Assembly: GCF_000003605.2 (NCBI RefSeq)
Contig: NW_003145294.1
Coordinates: 238,735 to 262,502, forward strand
Direction: 5' to 3'
From: Saccoglossus kowalevskii
Taxonomy: Eukaryota > Hemichordata > Enteropneusta > Harrimaniidae
DNA: 23,768 nucleotides
Position numbers and translations under genes: made by a program. Of this stretch, positions 8,845 through 18,708 are shown piece by piece (position 1 is the first letter of the stretch; each line of letters opens with the position of its first letter). A model generated the notes under the pieces. The model was not told where the DNA came from. It saw only the letters and a program-made list of their open reading frames with translations, and ran no database searches.

Positions 8845-10085
8845 TCATTTTGTTTCAAAATTCATTTTTCATTTCAATTTTCAAATTTCTATTTTAAGTT
8901 TTATTTCTGTTTTGCAATTTATCACAGTACAATATTGGTATTGGTCATATGCTTTCAAGACAGTTCAACAATTGCTGCTTATGTTCCATAACATTGGGAG
9001 TCGAGATCCCCGCCGCCAGTTGCCATGTTTTTTTCATGATTAATTATGATCGGTCATGATTTACTGTGAATCAACCATGGCCACTAACTGTGGGATAACG
9101 TTTAGTCAGAGCTGACATGATCATGTACCACCCGAAGCTTGTAGCTTAGCTTAGCTTAGCTTGAAGCTTAGCTTCGCGATTTCTCTGCTTTTGGTAGGTG
9201 TTCAAATCCACGTTGGGTTCATCACGGGCATGTAATAAACCTGTCCCGTTACTCGCCAGTATAATTCCTGGAACAAGGGTACATAGCAGGTTATTCTTGT
9301 AGGAACATCAATTAAACACCTGTTTCATAACATCATGTACCATCCTGTACCATGGGGTAGAACCTAAAGGGTGGTTAACATTGTATTTTACACATGCACG
9401 TGGCGTGGCGACCGCTGCCCTTTAACATACATGAATTAGATACAACCTATTAGATGCACTGTGCGAGAGTACTGATCACCGACATCAATCCCAGTCCAAA
9501 TCATAGCATTTGCACATATATTAGCAGGGGGAATCCATGTCACTTTCATATTTTGCCATACAGGTGTTTCAAAACAATTGAGCTAGTAGTTTTTAAGTTA
9601 AATAGTATTTTTACAAAAAATACTAAAAATTGAATAGTTGGTAGTTGTCAAGAAGAAGTCGAAAATAGAATTATTGACAAGCGATGGATGGAAGATGGAC
9701 AATCATCTATATGAACAGTTACGCACTGTCATCTTGAAAGACAACAGTATTAAAAAACAAAACAGAAAAAACACATGTCTATTGAGCAATTTATAAACGA
9801 ATGTCGAGCAAATGAAAAAAAACATCATTTGTTTTATAAGTTCTACATCATAAATATGCAAATTAAATGATTTTCGCTGTAATTTAAATTCATCGAATAA
9901 GTGGAGTATCAGACAAATTCCACAAGGGGACTATTACTTTCTAGCTCAACACTTATGTTCTGTCTTTTGGCTCACTGTTGTGGCTCATGGACCTTATAGT
10001 GTTGGTGTATGTGCCACAATCTCTATTAGTGCATGCACAGATACTCAAGAAATTACTACAGTGGTACATGAGCCACAATCTGATG
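8845..10085. other. Intergenic stretch without recognised genes
   Basis: Stops in all frames and no recognisable protein similarity. It contains one possible tRNA-like SINE head (about 9128-9235) and an A-rich section near 9740-9830. Confidence 0.4.
9128..9235 (+). repeat. Possible tRNA-derived SINE head
   Basis: A GTAGCTTAGC motif near 9140 resembles a Pol III A box, and GTGTTCAAATCC near 9197 resembles a B box (consensus GGTTCGANTCC). In between, AGCTT is repeated and CGAAGCT/AGCTTCG arms form an inverted repeat. No complete tRNA cloverleaf could be built, and no second copy is in the window. Confidence 0.25.
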
Positions 10086-10429
10086 TGTAAATTAGCCATA
10101 TAGTACAAAATGATTCTGAACAATTACTTGAGGTGCACCAGAATCTATATGTAAATTTCCCATATGAATATGTAAGCAGTGTCTACCATATGAATATATG
10201 ACACATGCTAAAGTATATGCATTTATAACTTTGCGTATTAAAGTTCATGAATAGATACATATTTATATAGATGCCTGCAGTAAATTAGCCATATAGTACA
10301 AAATGATTACCAACAATTACTTGAGGTGCACCAGAATATTTCCCATATTAATATTTAAGCAGCGTCTACCATATGCATGTATGACACATGCTAAAGTATA
10401 TGCATTTATAACTTTGCGTATTAAAGTTC

Positions 10430-10476
<47 letters not shown>

Positions 10477-10483
10477 TGCCTGC
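10086..10483. repeat. Tandem duplication, two ~195-205-bp copies with a (TA)n tract
   Basis: Copy 1 is 10086-10279 and copy 2 is 10280-10483. Both start GTAAATTAGCCATATAGTAC and end TAGATGCCTGCA. Copy 2 carries a (TA)n run of about 39 bases (10434-10472) where copy 1 has ATAGATACATATTTATATAG, so the microsatellite expanded after or during duplication. Confidence 0.85.
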
Positions 10484-11400
10484 AGTGTTATTAAGTATAA
10501 GGTAAACATCAGTCTGTTTTAATTTTCTTCACAAGTCTCAATTAAGAAATTTAATTTTCACACTTTATATAAAACAAGACATGAATGTCACAGACCCAGT
10601 CATTTAATTATAAAATACTTACAATACAATAAATACATGGAACATCTGCAAACAGTTGAATTAATATGTAGTCTTATGTGGGTACAAGTTTTACTGATAA
10701 GTGAAAACCTTCATTGACCCAAGTTCAAAATCTCAAGAGTACACAAGTGCAACCTAACTATGTCTCATACATGTATGCATGCCCAGGAAACTGTATTCAT
10801 AAATATGAGTGAATCTTAATGTACCTTTAATAGCAACTTGACTTCTTTGTTAATTCAGATCTTTGTGTATTACCAGGACCAGGGTTTCTTTTAGTATCAT
10901 CACAATAATTCCCCTCAAAATGTAGCCCCGACACCCCTCTACAAATTGGTAATGGTACGACCCATATGTCACTGATTCAGATCAAGGTCATAACATCACT
11001 AAAATCGATAGCTAATCATCTATTCTGAGCTTGCTCAGTTGATCTCTCAGTGGTGTTGGAAAAGGTAATTTTGGATGAAAGTTATGAAAAAGACCCACTT
11101 AGGATTTTCAGATCTGGAAAAAAATATATGTGCATATTCGGTAGAGACTTATTTATCAACCTGCCAAATTTCATTTGCTGCAGAATTTCTGAGAAAATGT
11201 TAGAGACGTCATAGACGGAAGCCGGTAATAATAAACTATACTCCCCTTTTCAGACTGCGCTAAAAATAACGGCAGCTATATCAATGTGCATTTGGCTTGT
11301 AAAGACAATAGTAGAAGTCTATATAGCATGTAACCACCTTCTTAGGACCCCTGCTTTAAAGTATGATACATGTGGTTGCCTGCCCTCCCAACTCCTTGGG
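10484..11400. other. Intergenic stretch, no genes recognised
   Basis: AT-rich, no long open frame and no repeat shared with other parts of the window detected. Confidence 0.4.
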
Positions 11401-11589
11401 CATCATGGAAGTGGTCAAACTGAAGTGAACTTGATTTGTACAGGATTATACAAGAAAACCAAGACAGTCGCCAGACAATCCTGGGGTAATCTGGTCATCA
11501 TGGAAGTGGTCAAACTGAAGCAAACTAGATTTGTACAGGATTATACAAGAAAACCAAGACAGTCGCCAGAAAATCCTGGGGTAATCTAT
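11401..11589. repeat. 95-bp direct tandem duplication
   Basis: Units at 11401-11495 and 11496-11589 differ at only about four positions. Each starts CATCATGGAAGTGGTCAAAC and ends near CCTGGGGTAATCT. The two units do not share a reading frame (95 is not a multiple of 3), arguing against coding use. It lies just left of DIRS terminal sequence and may be part of that element. Confidence 0.85.
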
Positions 11590-11604
11590 TAATAACAAGT
11601 CTAG

Positions 11605-11893
11605 AGAAATCTAGGTCAGGGTAAGCCCCATGACCTCATAGATTTTCTTCCACATTACATAACACATGACCAAGATCAAGAGGTCAGTGCCATCTTGCCT
11701 TATGTTCACTTCCCTTTTTCTCTGTATACAGGGACTTAAAGCCAATCGCTACGGAAAGTGGGGTGGTTTGGAGGGGCCAGGTGTCTATGATGGGTATGAA
11801 CTAGAAGAGTAGGTGGATTGAAAACTAATTTGATAATTTGATTATCCATCATAGACTCTGGTCAATCAAAATGACTATTTTGAACTGTGGGCA
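11605..11893 (-). mobile_element. DIRS-type element terminal fragment (copy D)
   Basis: 11610-11700 matches the non-coding 3' region of copy C (22371-22455), for instance CTAGGTCAGGGTAAGCCCCA. 11850-11893 matches 22288-22331 at 40 of 44 positions. A segment at 11783-11801 matches the reverse complement of 22276-22294. These pieces are in a different order from copy C, giving an 11-bp perfect inverted repeat (11783-11793 with 11846-11856). This may be an internal complementary region of joined ends, as DIRS elements carry, or simple rearrangement. No coding remnant recognised. Confidence 0.55.
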
Positions 11894-12482
11894 GAGTAAG
11901 ACGATGAAAGGTGGCGGATTTCCAAGCAAAACAGAAAACAAGAGTTGGCAGAGCCATCTCGATGCTGGGAAAATAAAGCGTATTTAAAGGTGTGTTTTGG
12001 AGCAATGGATTGGCGAATAGGCAGAAAAGCAATATCAATGAATTGTTCTAATGAAAACTGGAAGTATACATGAGGGTACGTGTTATTATTTATTTTGGAA
12101 ACTCAATTTTTAACTGAAGGAATTAAACTAAATTAAATAATCATGTTTATTTATTTTGAACCTTAAAATGACTACTTTTCAACTCGGGACGTTTAATTGT
12201 ACTTAGCGTATGTTACTATGACAATCAACCAATTCGAGAAAAACAGTTGACAATGACTAAATGCATGGCCACAGTCAAATCGCTGTTTAATTGAACTAAC
12301 AAAAATCAAAGAAAACAGAGAACTCTAAGACAGAAAGAGAAACACGAGCGATGTAGTCGAACAAGATGAATTGCGGCAGCCATGTTTGTTTCACCTCGAT
12401 CAATACAGTATTACCCACGATGCACTATTCCCATAAGCGTGGGTATGTAGGAGTTTATAGCCAAGCGTACTGCGGTCAAGAA
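11894..12482. other. Intergenic stretch up to the assembly gap
   Basis: No coding region supported. The last 120 bases are more GC-balanced and contain promoter-like motifs described separately. Confidence 0.35.
12370..12450 (-). promoter_or_regulatory. Possible TATA-less promoter-like segment (ZNF143-like and YY1-like motifs)
   Basis: ACCCACGATGCAC at 12413-12425 resembles the ZNF143/Staf core (CCCA-x-x-ATGCA). On the minus strand CAAACATGGCTGCCGC (12373-12388) resembles the YY1 initiator AAGATGGCGGC. A TACCCACG/CGTGGGTA inverted repeat (12412-12419, 12438-12445) encloses the first motif. No exon was found next to it and the assembly gap starts 33 bases away, so any gene served is not visible. 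Motif resemblance only. Confidence 0.2.
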
Positions 12483-12809
12483 NNNNNNNNNNNNNNNNNN
12501 NNNNNNNNNNNNNNNNNNNNNNNNNNNNNNNNNNNNNNNNNNNNNNNNNNNNNNNNNNNNNNNNNNNNNNNNNNNNNNNNNNNNNNNNNNNNNNNNNNNN
12601 NNNNNNNNNNNNNNNNNNNNNNNNNNNNNNNNNNNNNNNNNNNNNNNNNNNNNNNNNNNNNNNNNNNNNNNNNNNNNNNNNNNNNNNNNNNNNNNNNNNN
12701 NNNNNNNNNNNNNNNNNNNNNNNNNNNNNNNNNNNNNNNNNNNNNNNNNNNNNNNNNNNNNNNNNNNNNNNNNNNNNNNNNNNNNNNNNNNNNNNNNNNN
12801 NNNNNNNNN
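12483..12809. other. Assembly gap (327 N)
   Basis: A run of N. Sequence content and true length are unknown; reading frames crossing it are artefacts. Confidence 0.99.
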
Positions 12810-13682
12810 TCAGTCACACAAAGTAACCCAAATTCAAAAGGCATTTTTAAATGCGCTGGGGAACATGAGACGAACAATTGTGCATACATAGATGACGACT
12901 CCATTAGTTCCAGGTTATAACGCAGCATGAAAATGGCAATTTAAACTTTGCTTGCAGATTTTCCCGGGAAGATTTACATAATGCTACAGTTCGATAACAC
13001 GGCCAGTCACATAAAATTCATCAAAAGGAAACTGCAAGTTGTATAATGCCAAAACAGTACCATGATTTCACAACTTTCTAAATATGTTCGCTTTTATGAA
13101 TGTTCACTGTACACCAGTCAATGTCTCCCTGTTCGCAAGAACACAAAGCCTAAATTATCAGAAATTCGTAACACATAATTCGAGTGATGGTATGACAAAA
13201 TAACTCATCATTTGTGAATTCAATCGATCGAAAAAGTATAAAAACATTTTCATAAACAATTTTTATTATATAAATACACTTTGAAAAGAAACAAGATTCA
13301 TAAACATAAATGTATTTGAATATATTCTCACTACAAATTACACAATACTTATTTTCTAATGAAGTTCCTTCACAGCACAAACTATTGGAATCCATGCACA
13401 CGTGTGAGTACTTCGGTGACACATTTTATAGCTATGCCCAAAATATTCCATCATTTATTTTTATGACCATTCATAAGTCAAATACACTACAATTTACTAC
13501 AGAAAAACAATTTTCTTGGTACATTCCTACATTCTTGCATACCAATGAGGGGTTCAGGCACATTCCAAGCTGAACAATTTTCTTGGACTAATAACAAAGC
13601 TGGTCAATCCTTTCCCAGCAATAAAGGAGTACTCCAAATGAAGGGTGTTCCATGTCGGGACAATTTTATTTATGACTACCAC
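12810..13682. other. Intergenic stretch, no genes recognised
   Basis: AT-rich with short open frames only. The first 100 bases after the gap include a frame with KCAGEHETNNC, which faintly resembles a retroelement zinc knuckle but lacks the first Cys. No firm feature. Confidence 0.35.
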
Positions 13683-13828
13683 TTAGCTAAGACCAGTGAA
13701 AAACAGTGTCTTACTTTGCCAGTGTCGTCCATAGTGACATAGTGAAGGCATACTGCTGATAGGGTAACAGGGTCGACATTGCAGGACGCAAGACCCAAAC
13801 CCAATTCTCAATATTCTTAGCACACTAA

Positions 13829-13990
13829 CCAACCTGTGAGGGAGGAATTCATGATCAGAGTCATAGGCGTGGCAAGTTGGACCAAAGGAACCGCCTGCCT
13901 GAGGTTGGTAATTGCCATCCACCGGGGTAAGGCATCGCTTGGTTTGAGTTACTTGCCTCTCCAGTTCCCATAAGTGAGACCGGGCACTGG
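13829..13990 (-). pseudogene. DIRS-like RT thumb / RNase H start remnant (copy B)
   Basis: The minus strand reads ALPRWMAITNLRQAVPLVQL then TPMTLIMNSSLTGW. This corresponds to the segment before RNase H and its start, where DIRS elements usually have a T-D-A-S-L-x-GWG motif with a catalytic Asp; here that Asp is replaced (MNSS). It follows the RT fragment directly, so the Y-x-D-D region was deleted. Confidence 0.5.
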
Positions 13991-14029
13991 GCAGCTGCAC
14001 AGTGCAGTTTAGGGAACTACCCTGCAAAC

Positions 14030-14362
14030 TTTCGTCACGACCCTGAATTTGAATAATTGGCCCAAATGGGCGAATCAAAGGAGTTGGTGACTTGCTGGGT
14101 GCATCAGTATGTGCAATTAAGCATCGTTAAGTCTAGCGAGGCTAACCAATCAAAACGGTGCACGAAGAGTAAAACCATGTTTGGTGTCTCCATCCAGAAC
14201 AGATGGAGGAGCACATACTGATATGGCTTGCTTAGTTCCAGAACTGGATCGTGTGAGTAGAAGCCAAGACTTGTTGCATGGTCTTCTACCTGTGTATGTT
14301 GCCCTTTGTAAGCAAACTGTCTACCTCCTGTCAGATTGCTTCCACTTTGAGGGGATCCCCCT
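14030..14362 (-). pseudogene. DIRS-like reverse transcriptase N-terminal half, broken (copy B)
   Basis: Translation in shifting frames gives the order of DIRS RT motifs: DPLKVEAI then a stop, QEVDSLLTKGNIH, GFYS, FWMETPN, and DWLASLDLT, which holds the first catalytic Asp of motif A. After a frameshift HPASHQLL, a stop, and FAHLGQLFKF follow. The Y-x-D-D motif is missing because of a deletion just after this point. At least two in-frame stops and two frameshifts show that it is dead. Confidence 0.65.
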
Positions 14363-14449
14363 GGCAATGCCCCAATGAGGGAAAAGTCGATGGGGAGGCC
14401 GAGATAGCAGCAGGATTTTGTAACCATGTGTCACCACCTGGAGTGTCCA

Positions 14450-14880
14450 GAGATCGATTATGTACTGTTTTCCAGGCAAAATGCACAGGCACAATCTGAG
14501 TGTGTCAGGGATATGTGGATTTGGCGGTTCTACATTCTACATTGCAAACTCTCCTCCGCCGAGGCGAGTCCCCTCTAGATTTGTAAAACTCGAAAAGCTC
14601 TGCTAAGAGAACATAAATGCTTGCCTATTCCCCTTCAAACTCACTTCCCCACTACTTGGGGGGAATCACCAGCTGGTATCTTCTTCCTGAGGGGTGCGCC
14701 ACTACTCTTCCCTCCCCTGGGAGCATTTGCCTTCTGGCTGCTTCTGACCAGTGGATGCCGACTTTGGCTGTTGTATTTTCTCTGCTTGTGGTCTTGTCTG
14801 CTTACCCTTGGCAGCAGCCAACATGCTCTCGGATTCAACCTGTATCATCTGGTTGGTGGCTTCCCAAAGTTGTAAGACTG
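14450..14880 (-). pseudogene. DIRS-like gag C-terminal remnant (copy B)
   Basis: The minus-strand frames read Lys/Gln/Pro-rich sequence (for example RPQAEKIQQPKSASTGQKQP). The nucleotide sequence matches the gag end of copy C near 23560-23670 (ACTACTCTTCCCTCCC-type blocks). In DIRS elements gag precedes the RT frame, as here. No zinc finger is seen. Assignment rests on position and similarity to copy C. Confidence 0.5.
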
Positions 14881-14897
14881 CAGGAAAAATAATGTAC

Positions 14898-14937
14898 AAT
14901 TATTAGGTTTGTACAAACCCGTTTGTTTACCTAATAA
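14898..14937. repeat. Inverted repeat at the junction of copies B and A
   Basis: Perfect 10-base arms ATTATTAGGT (14898-14907) and ACCTAATAAT (14928-14937) separated by 20 bases containing TGTACA and AAACCCGTTT. It sits exactly where the copy B coding remnant ends and the terminal repeat of copy A begins. Confidence 0.7.
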
Positions 14938-15133
14938 TACCTACCAAAAATCCATGGAAATAATAAATTTCATTTATTACTCGTTAGGCTTAATTACAGA
15001 TTACAGCCCCAAACAGAAACTATTAGAGAATATACCCTGGTTCACAGAGAACACCCTAGGGTAACATTCTCTAAGTAAAAAGGCCTCGCCTATAGGGTCT
15101 TCCCCCAGGGCAATCACGCACCGAGGCCTGTAT
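14921..15133. repeat. Inverted terminal repeat, low-coordinate end of copy A
   Basis: It matches the reverse complement of 18709-18918. Shared blocks include GGAAATAATAAATTTCATTT, GATTACAGCCCCAAAC and AAAAAGGCCTCGCCTA. Differences are scattered substitutions and small indels, indicating old age or non-identical ITRs as is normal in DIRS elements. Confidence 0.85.
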
Positions 15134-15250
15134 AATTTCTTTTTCACAAATGTTTCTGGTGCGCCACAACGAACCGCTAGGAAGCTTGTGGGGGAGGTGA
15201 GCAGTTTCCACTGAATTTCTGGTATGATTAGTTAAACAACCCTAATAGTT

Positions 15251-15306
15251 TATTACATCTACTAGAAATCCGTGGAAATAATAAATTTCATTTATTACTC
15301 ATTAGG
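15251..15306. repeat. Internal partial copy of the terminus (candidate internal complementary region)
   Basis: Contains GGAAATAATAAATTTCATTT and TTATTACTCATTAGG in the same orientation as the 14921 terminal repeat and inverted relative to the 18709 one. DIRS elements have, just inside the right ITR, a region complementary to their outer ends that is used in making the circular DNA intermediate. The location fits that role, given that the coding strand is minus. Confidence 0.55.
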
Positions 15307-15783
15307 CAGAGGTGGGGAAGCTCTGGCGGCTGAAATGCACATTTTTGACACAAAAATGCAGTAATCGTCAAGAGAATTATAAAACTACTCACCAACAAGG
15401 AACCATTCCTGGGATACAACCAATCAGGTGACTCTTCAAAGACTGAGTGCCTCAAGATAGATCCCCAATTTAGGGAGGCTTACTAAAGTCCCACAGATTC
15501 CAATAAAACTGGGAACAAAACTGACCGATATCCAAGAATCGTCCATATAGATTTTGCTTGATCAAAGAAAATCAGCTACCTCGCTAATAGAGGGACTGAG
15601 ATGATCAATCTCCTTTCCGTTACACTAATCAAGGTGAAGTCTCCATCTGGACTCGTACAAACGTTTGGTGCCATACGACTGTGCTGAAGCAAGGAACTTG
15701 GACAACTCTGCAGAAACTCTGCAGGTGGTGAGCCGATATCTTCACTTGGTTTTCCAGGCACCAAAGGAGCATCTACTCCATTA
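15307..15783 (-). other. Copy A interior, region expected to hold the recombinase
   Basis: No recognisable tyrosine-recombinase motif. The minus strand near 15640-15760 still reads WCLENQVKISAHHLQ, probably the end of RNase H. The remaining 330 bases show nothing identifiable, so the recombinase is deleted or too degraded to see. Confidence 0.4.
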
Positions 15784-16036
15784 GCTTTGACAACGTGGGG
15801 GAATGTGTCCCCCCACTCCTTGTTGATGTATTACACTACTGAGTTGCTGTCTGTCTGAAGCAGGACTCTGTGGTGGTGTGCGACCTCATGAAAATGTTTC
15901 AGAGACAGTAGGACCATCTGCAACTCCAGCCAATTGATGTAGTGGCCCGCATACATGGTCGACCACATCTCTTAGAATTGAAGGTCCATCAGATGTCCGC
16001 CCCACCCCTGGGGAATTGCATCTGTAATGAGAGTCA
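15784..16036 (-). pseudogene. DIRS-like RNase H remnant (copy A)
   Basis: The minus strand reads LTLITDAIPQGWGGHLMDLQ, stop, EMWSTMYAGHYINWLELQMV, LLSLKHFHEVAHHHRVLLQT, DSNSVV, stop, YINKEWGD. This follows the DIRS RNase H series: ITDA...GWG, WS...HIN-x-LEL, then the L-x-x-D-S/N-x-x-V-x-YIN block. The catalytic Asp (ITDA), Glu (LEL) and Asp (TDSN) are all present, but two TAA stops interrupt the frame. Confidence 0.8.
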
Positions 16037-16400
16037 GCGAAGGAGTCGTCAGATCTAGGGGCATTTCCCTTTCCAAGTTCCGGGCGTTCTTCCACCAAGG
16101 GAGGGTCGCTAGAGCTTGGGCCCGACAATTAAATCCTGCACATCAGGTTCCGCATGTGGACCCTGTGGTCCAGTAAGCACCTCTGAATCGGGTGAGACCA
16201 GAGAGCTGCTGACGGAACTAAATGAGGAACTTAAGTCATTTTGCCAATAAGGTGCATCAGTTTGCGCATAGAAGCTGATCCCATCAACAGGAGTTGGCTG
16301 GCGAGCTCTGCAAGGGAGTCGCACCACACCTGAGAGGGGCAGACAAGCCATTGCTTTGTGTCAGAAAAACTAGGTTGCGGGACGGTGTTGGGTTGAATAT

Positions 16401-16787
16401 TCATTTAAAAGCCCAATTCGTGGAAGAACGTTTGCGTCCATGCTCTGCTAACACCTTCGTGTCTCGGTTGTGTAATAACCAGTTGTTGAAGTATGAGTTC
16501 AGATAAACTGAAGACCAGTGTAGCAGCTGGGTCACAATGCACAAATCATAAGGGAGGGGAATCTGAGATACCAGCTGTATGAGTGGTGAATGGGGATGTG
16601 CATCGCTCAAATCCAACGATGCACTGACAGAAGTACCAAAGCTGATGTTTCCATGCAGAAGCGATTGAGTTCCACAAACCCGTTGAGCCGACTGAAGTCT
16701 AGGACACGACAGGACGACACTTGCCCGAACTTTCGGAAACAAGGAAGGTGTGAGAATAGAACCTGGAACTAAATGGGGGTTCTCCAC
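16401..16787 (-). pseudogene. DIRS-like reverse transcriptase, catalytically degraded (copy A)
   Basis: An open frame of 128 codons on the minus strand contains SASLDLSDAHPHSPL at about 16580-16625, RT motif A with its catalytic Asp. It continues to VYLNSYFNNWLLHNRDT at about 16450-16505. DIRS RTs have YLDDWL at that place, so both metal-binding Asp of the Y-x-D-D box have become Asn (YFNNWL). The spacing from motif A to this box is about 40 residues, shorter than usual for RT palms, so an internal deletion is likely. Gag lies upstream and RNase H downstream, in the expected order. Confidence 0.75.
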
Positions 16788-16878
16788 TAGGCATATCTCC
16801 AGAAGGCTGACTACTTCCTGACAGACTGTCTCGGTCTTGACCTCGTCCTTCGCGGAAGACCAGAAGGAGGATAAGGAG

Positions 16879-17460
16879 TCAGAGGAGAAGGAAACCGAAG
16901 AGGATCCAGGGGTCGTAAACTCTCCTGCGCCAAGCTGGTGTGTGCTGCTTGAGGCACAATCCTACAGTAAGAAGCAGACTGGGGTTTGTAACTAGAGCTC
17001 CCCTAACTCCAGCTGGAATCGTACCACCAGCCATGCCAAGGCAGCTGGCGAAACCTTCAAAGTGACTTCCGGCTTCCTGGTCCTCAGAAATGCTAGAATG
17101 TCCACCAGAGCCACGGTTCTTGGGCTTCTTCTGACATTTCCCACCACTAGTCATCTTCTGCCCCTTAAAGGGAGACCATGAGCGCTTTGATCCTCCATGG
17201 TTTTGTTCCTGAGCGAGGGACTTATTGCCTGAGCCACCCTGCAGTTTTGGTTTGAACTGCTGGCCAGGACTAGCTACCTTGGCCAACAAGGGCGATTGCT
17301 TTATATGGATACGTTGATCCTCAGCAACCGCCAAACCGTTCACCATATAAGTTAACCTGCCACTAAAGAGCCGGTCATTCCCCAATGCCTTCTTCGCAGG
17401 CGATAAAACCCATCTCCAACTAGAGTAGGACTGACACAGAACTGCCTCCCGCTTGACCAA
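16879..17460 (-). pseudogene. DIRS-like gag C-terminal region (copy A)
   Basis: A 193-codon open frame on the minus strand, immediately upstream of RT. It is strongly basic with Gly/Lys/Gln-rich low-complexity stretches (PKLQGGSGNKSLAQEQNHGG, KKPKNRGSGGHS), typical of nucleic-acid-binding gag tails without a zinc finger. An N-terminal helical-looking part reads SYSSWRWVLSPAKKALGNDR. Identity rests on position before RT and on composition; the start codon is not certain. Confidence 0.55.
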
Positions 17461-18357
17461 AACTGCTCCTGCAAAGAGGGTAACGCTCTAACGCCAAAGA
17501 AACCCATTCTAAAAAAATTGATTGGTTTAAGTTCTGCCTGTAGAGCCTTATTTACTTGCAGGATCTGGTGTCGGTCAAATGACCACGCAACATGGCCTTC
17601 CCAATCAGCGCAACCCGCATTAACAAACGCATAATTTGTAATTTGGGCACTACCTTTCAGAAAAAGGGTCCTCCTCCATAGAAGAAGTGGACGCTCCCTT
17701 TCCCACTAATGTGAGTTGTCCCCGATCATCTAAAGAAGAGACCAAGGGGAGGATGGGTCACACTGACCCAAGTCCTGGGGGAGGGGGACAGGCACTACAG
17801 CCTGGGGGCGTTCCACCGGACCCCCCCCCCCAATGTCCTCCTGTGCCGTACCCTGCAACTGCAGGAGGGAGTTCACCTTGAAGGCCAGATCAAACATCCA
17901 GGCCTTCCAAGCCATCTCATCACCAAGGGAGGAGCTCCTTTCACTCGACTAACATCGGTAAGCAAGCAACTCAGGCTGCATCAGTAACAATGATGTCACG
18001 GTGGATTGAACCGGTTCAGCCCCTAAGGACTGTACTGATCCCATCTCCTTACTCAGCGTCGATGTCAGCGCTCCAGTAGGAATACAATGTATACCGATGT
18101 TGCTATCTGCAGAGATTGGCAACTCTGTTCCCCCAGCAAAAGCGATGGGACGATGCATGCCCGCCCTGTTAATATCGCATGGACAAACTGACTCCACACT
18201 GGGAGAAAGTCCAAGGTAGCACCTCCATCACCTCAGAGATGAACGGCTGTGATGTCTTGCTTTGATCGTCGATCCTGCTACATTGAGCAGGAGTCAGACT
18301 ATGGCAACTCTCGATCTCCTTCAGTCTGTGATAGAGGGCAAGCCTCGTCTCGGTCAC
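17461..18357 (-). pseudogene. Probable gag N-terminal region, broken (copy A)
   Basis: Three consecutive short open frames on the minus strand (18357-18169, 18197-17949, 17915-17730) in different phases suggest one gag frame split by frameshifts. Readings include ETRLALYHRLKEIESCHSL and AWKAWMFDLAFKVNSLLQLQ. No domain recognised; a C-run near 17820-17831 is a plausible slippage site. Confidence 0.4.
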
Positions 18358-18708
18358 TAATACACTTGAGGGAAAAACCAGAGTCCTGCATGCAACCCAG
18401 ACAAGAGTGACAACACATATGTGGGTCCCAAATCTGCATTACTAAGTGGCAAGATGAACATGTCTTATGTGTTGACGATTTTGTCAGCTTGTTCTTGAAA
18501 TGAGATCGTGAAAAAACAAGAAAATTAATTCACCCTCCAAAAAAGGAATCAAAGCGAATTCAAACTGATTAAACAAAAACAGGCAAAACTAGGGCCCTAA
18601 TAATGGAAAGCCCTTACTGTGATGTCGGAATTGTTGGAGTTGATTGTCAAGCACATCTGCCTCTTTTGTCCAGTAAACGCTGTAGCGGAGAAAAGAGAGA
18701 ATGAAACT

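Larger units (their letters stand above)
13683..14880 (-). mobile_element. Decayed DIRS-like retroelement fragment (copy B)
   Basis: Read on the minus strand from high to low coordinate it has the DIRS order gag C-terminus, RT fingers and palm, then RNase H start, with stops, frameshifts and an internal deletion. It aligns with copy C at the nucleotide level around 14210-14360 versus 23115-23250 (for example gtctacctcctgtcagattg versus gtttatttcctgtctgattg). It ends beside the inverted-repeat junction of copy A near 14900. No tyrosine recombinase was recognised in it. Confidence 0.7.

Noticed and set aside
12820-12900. KCAGEHETNNC as a retroelement zinc knuckle
   Set aside because: The first Cys of the C-x2-C-x3/4-H-x4-C pattern is missing and no neighbouring gag sequence is seen.
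12366-12928. Long open frames crossing the gap on both strands
   Set aside because: Most of their length is N. The flanking codons show no recognisable protein.
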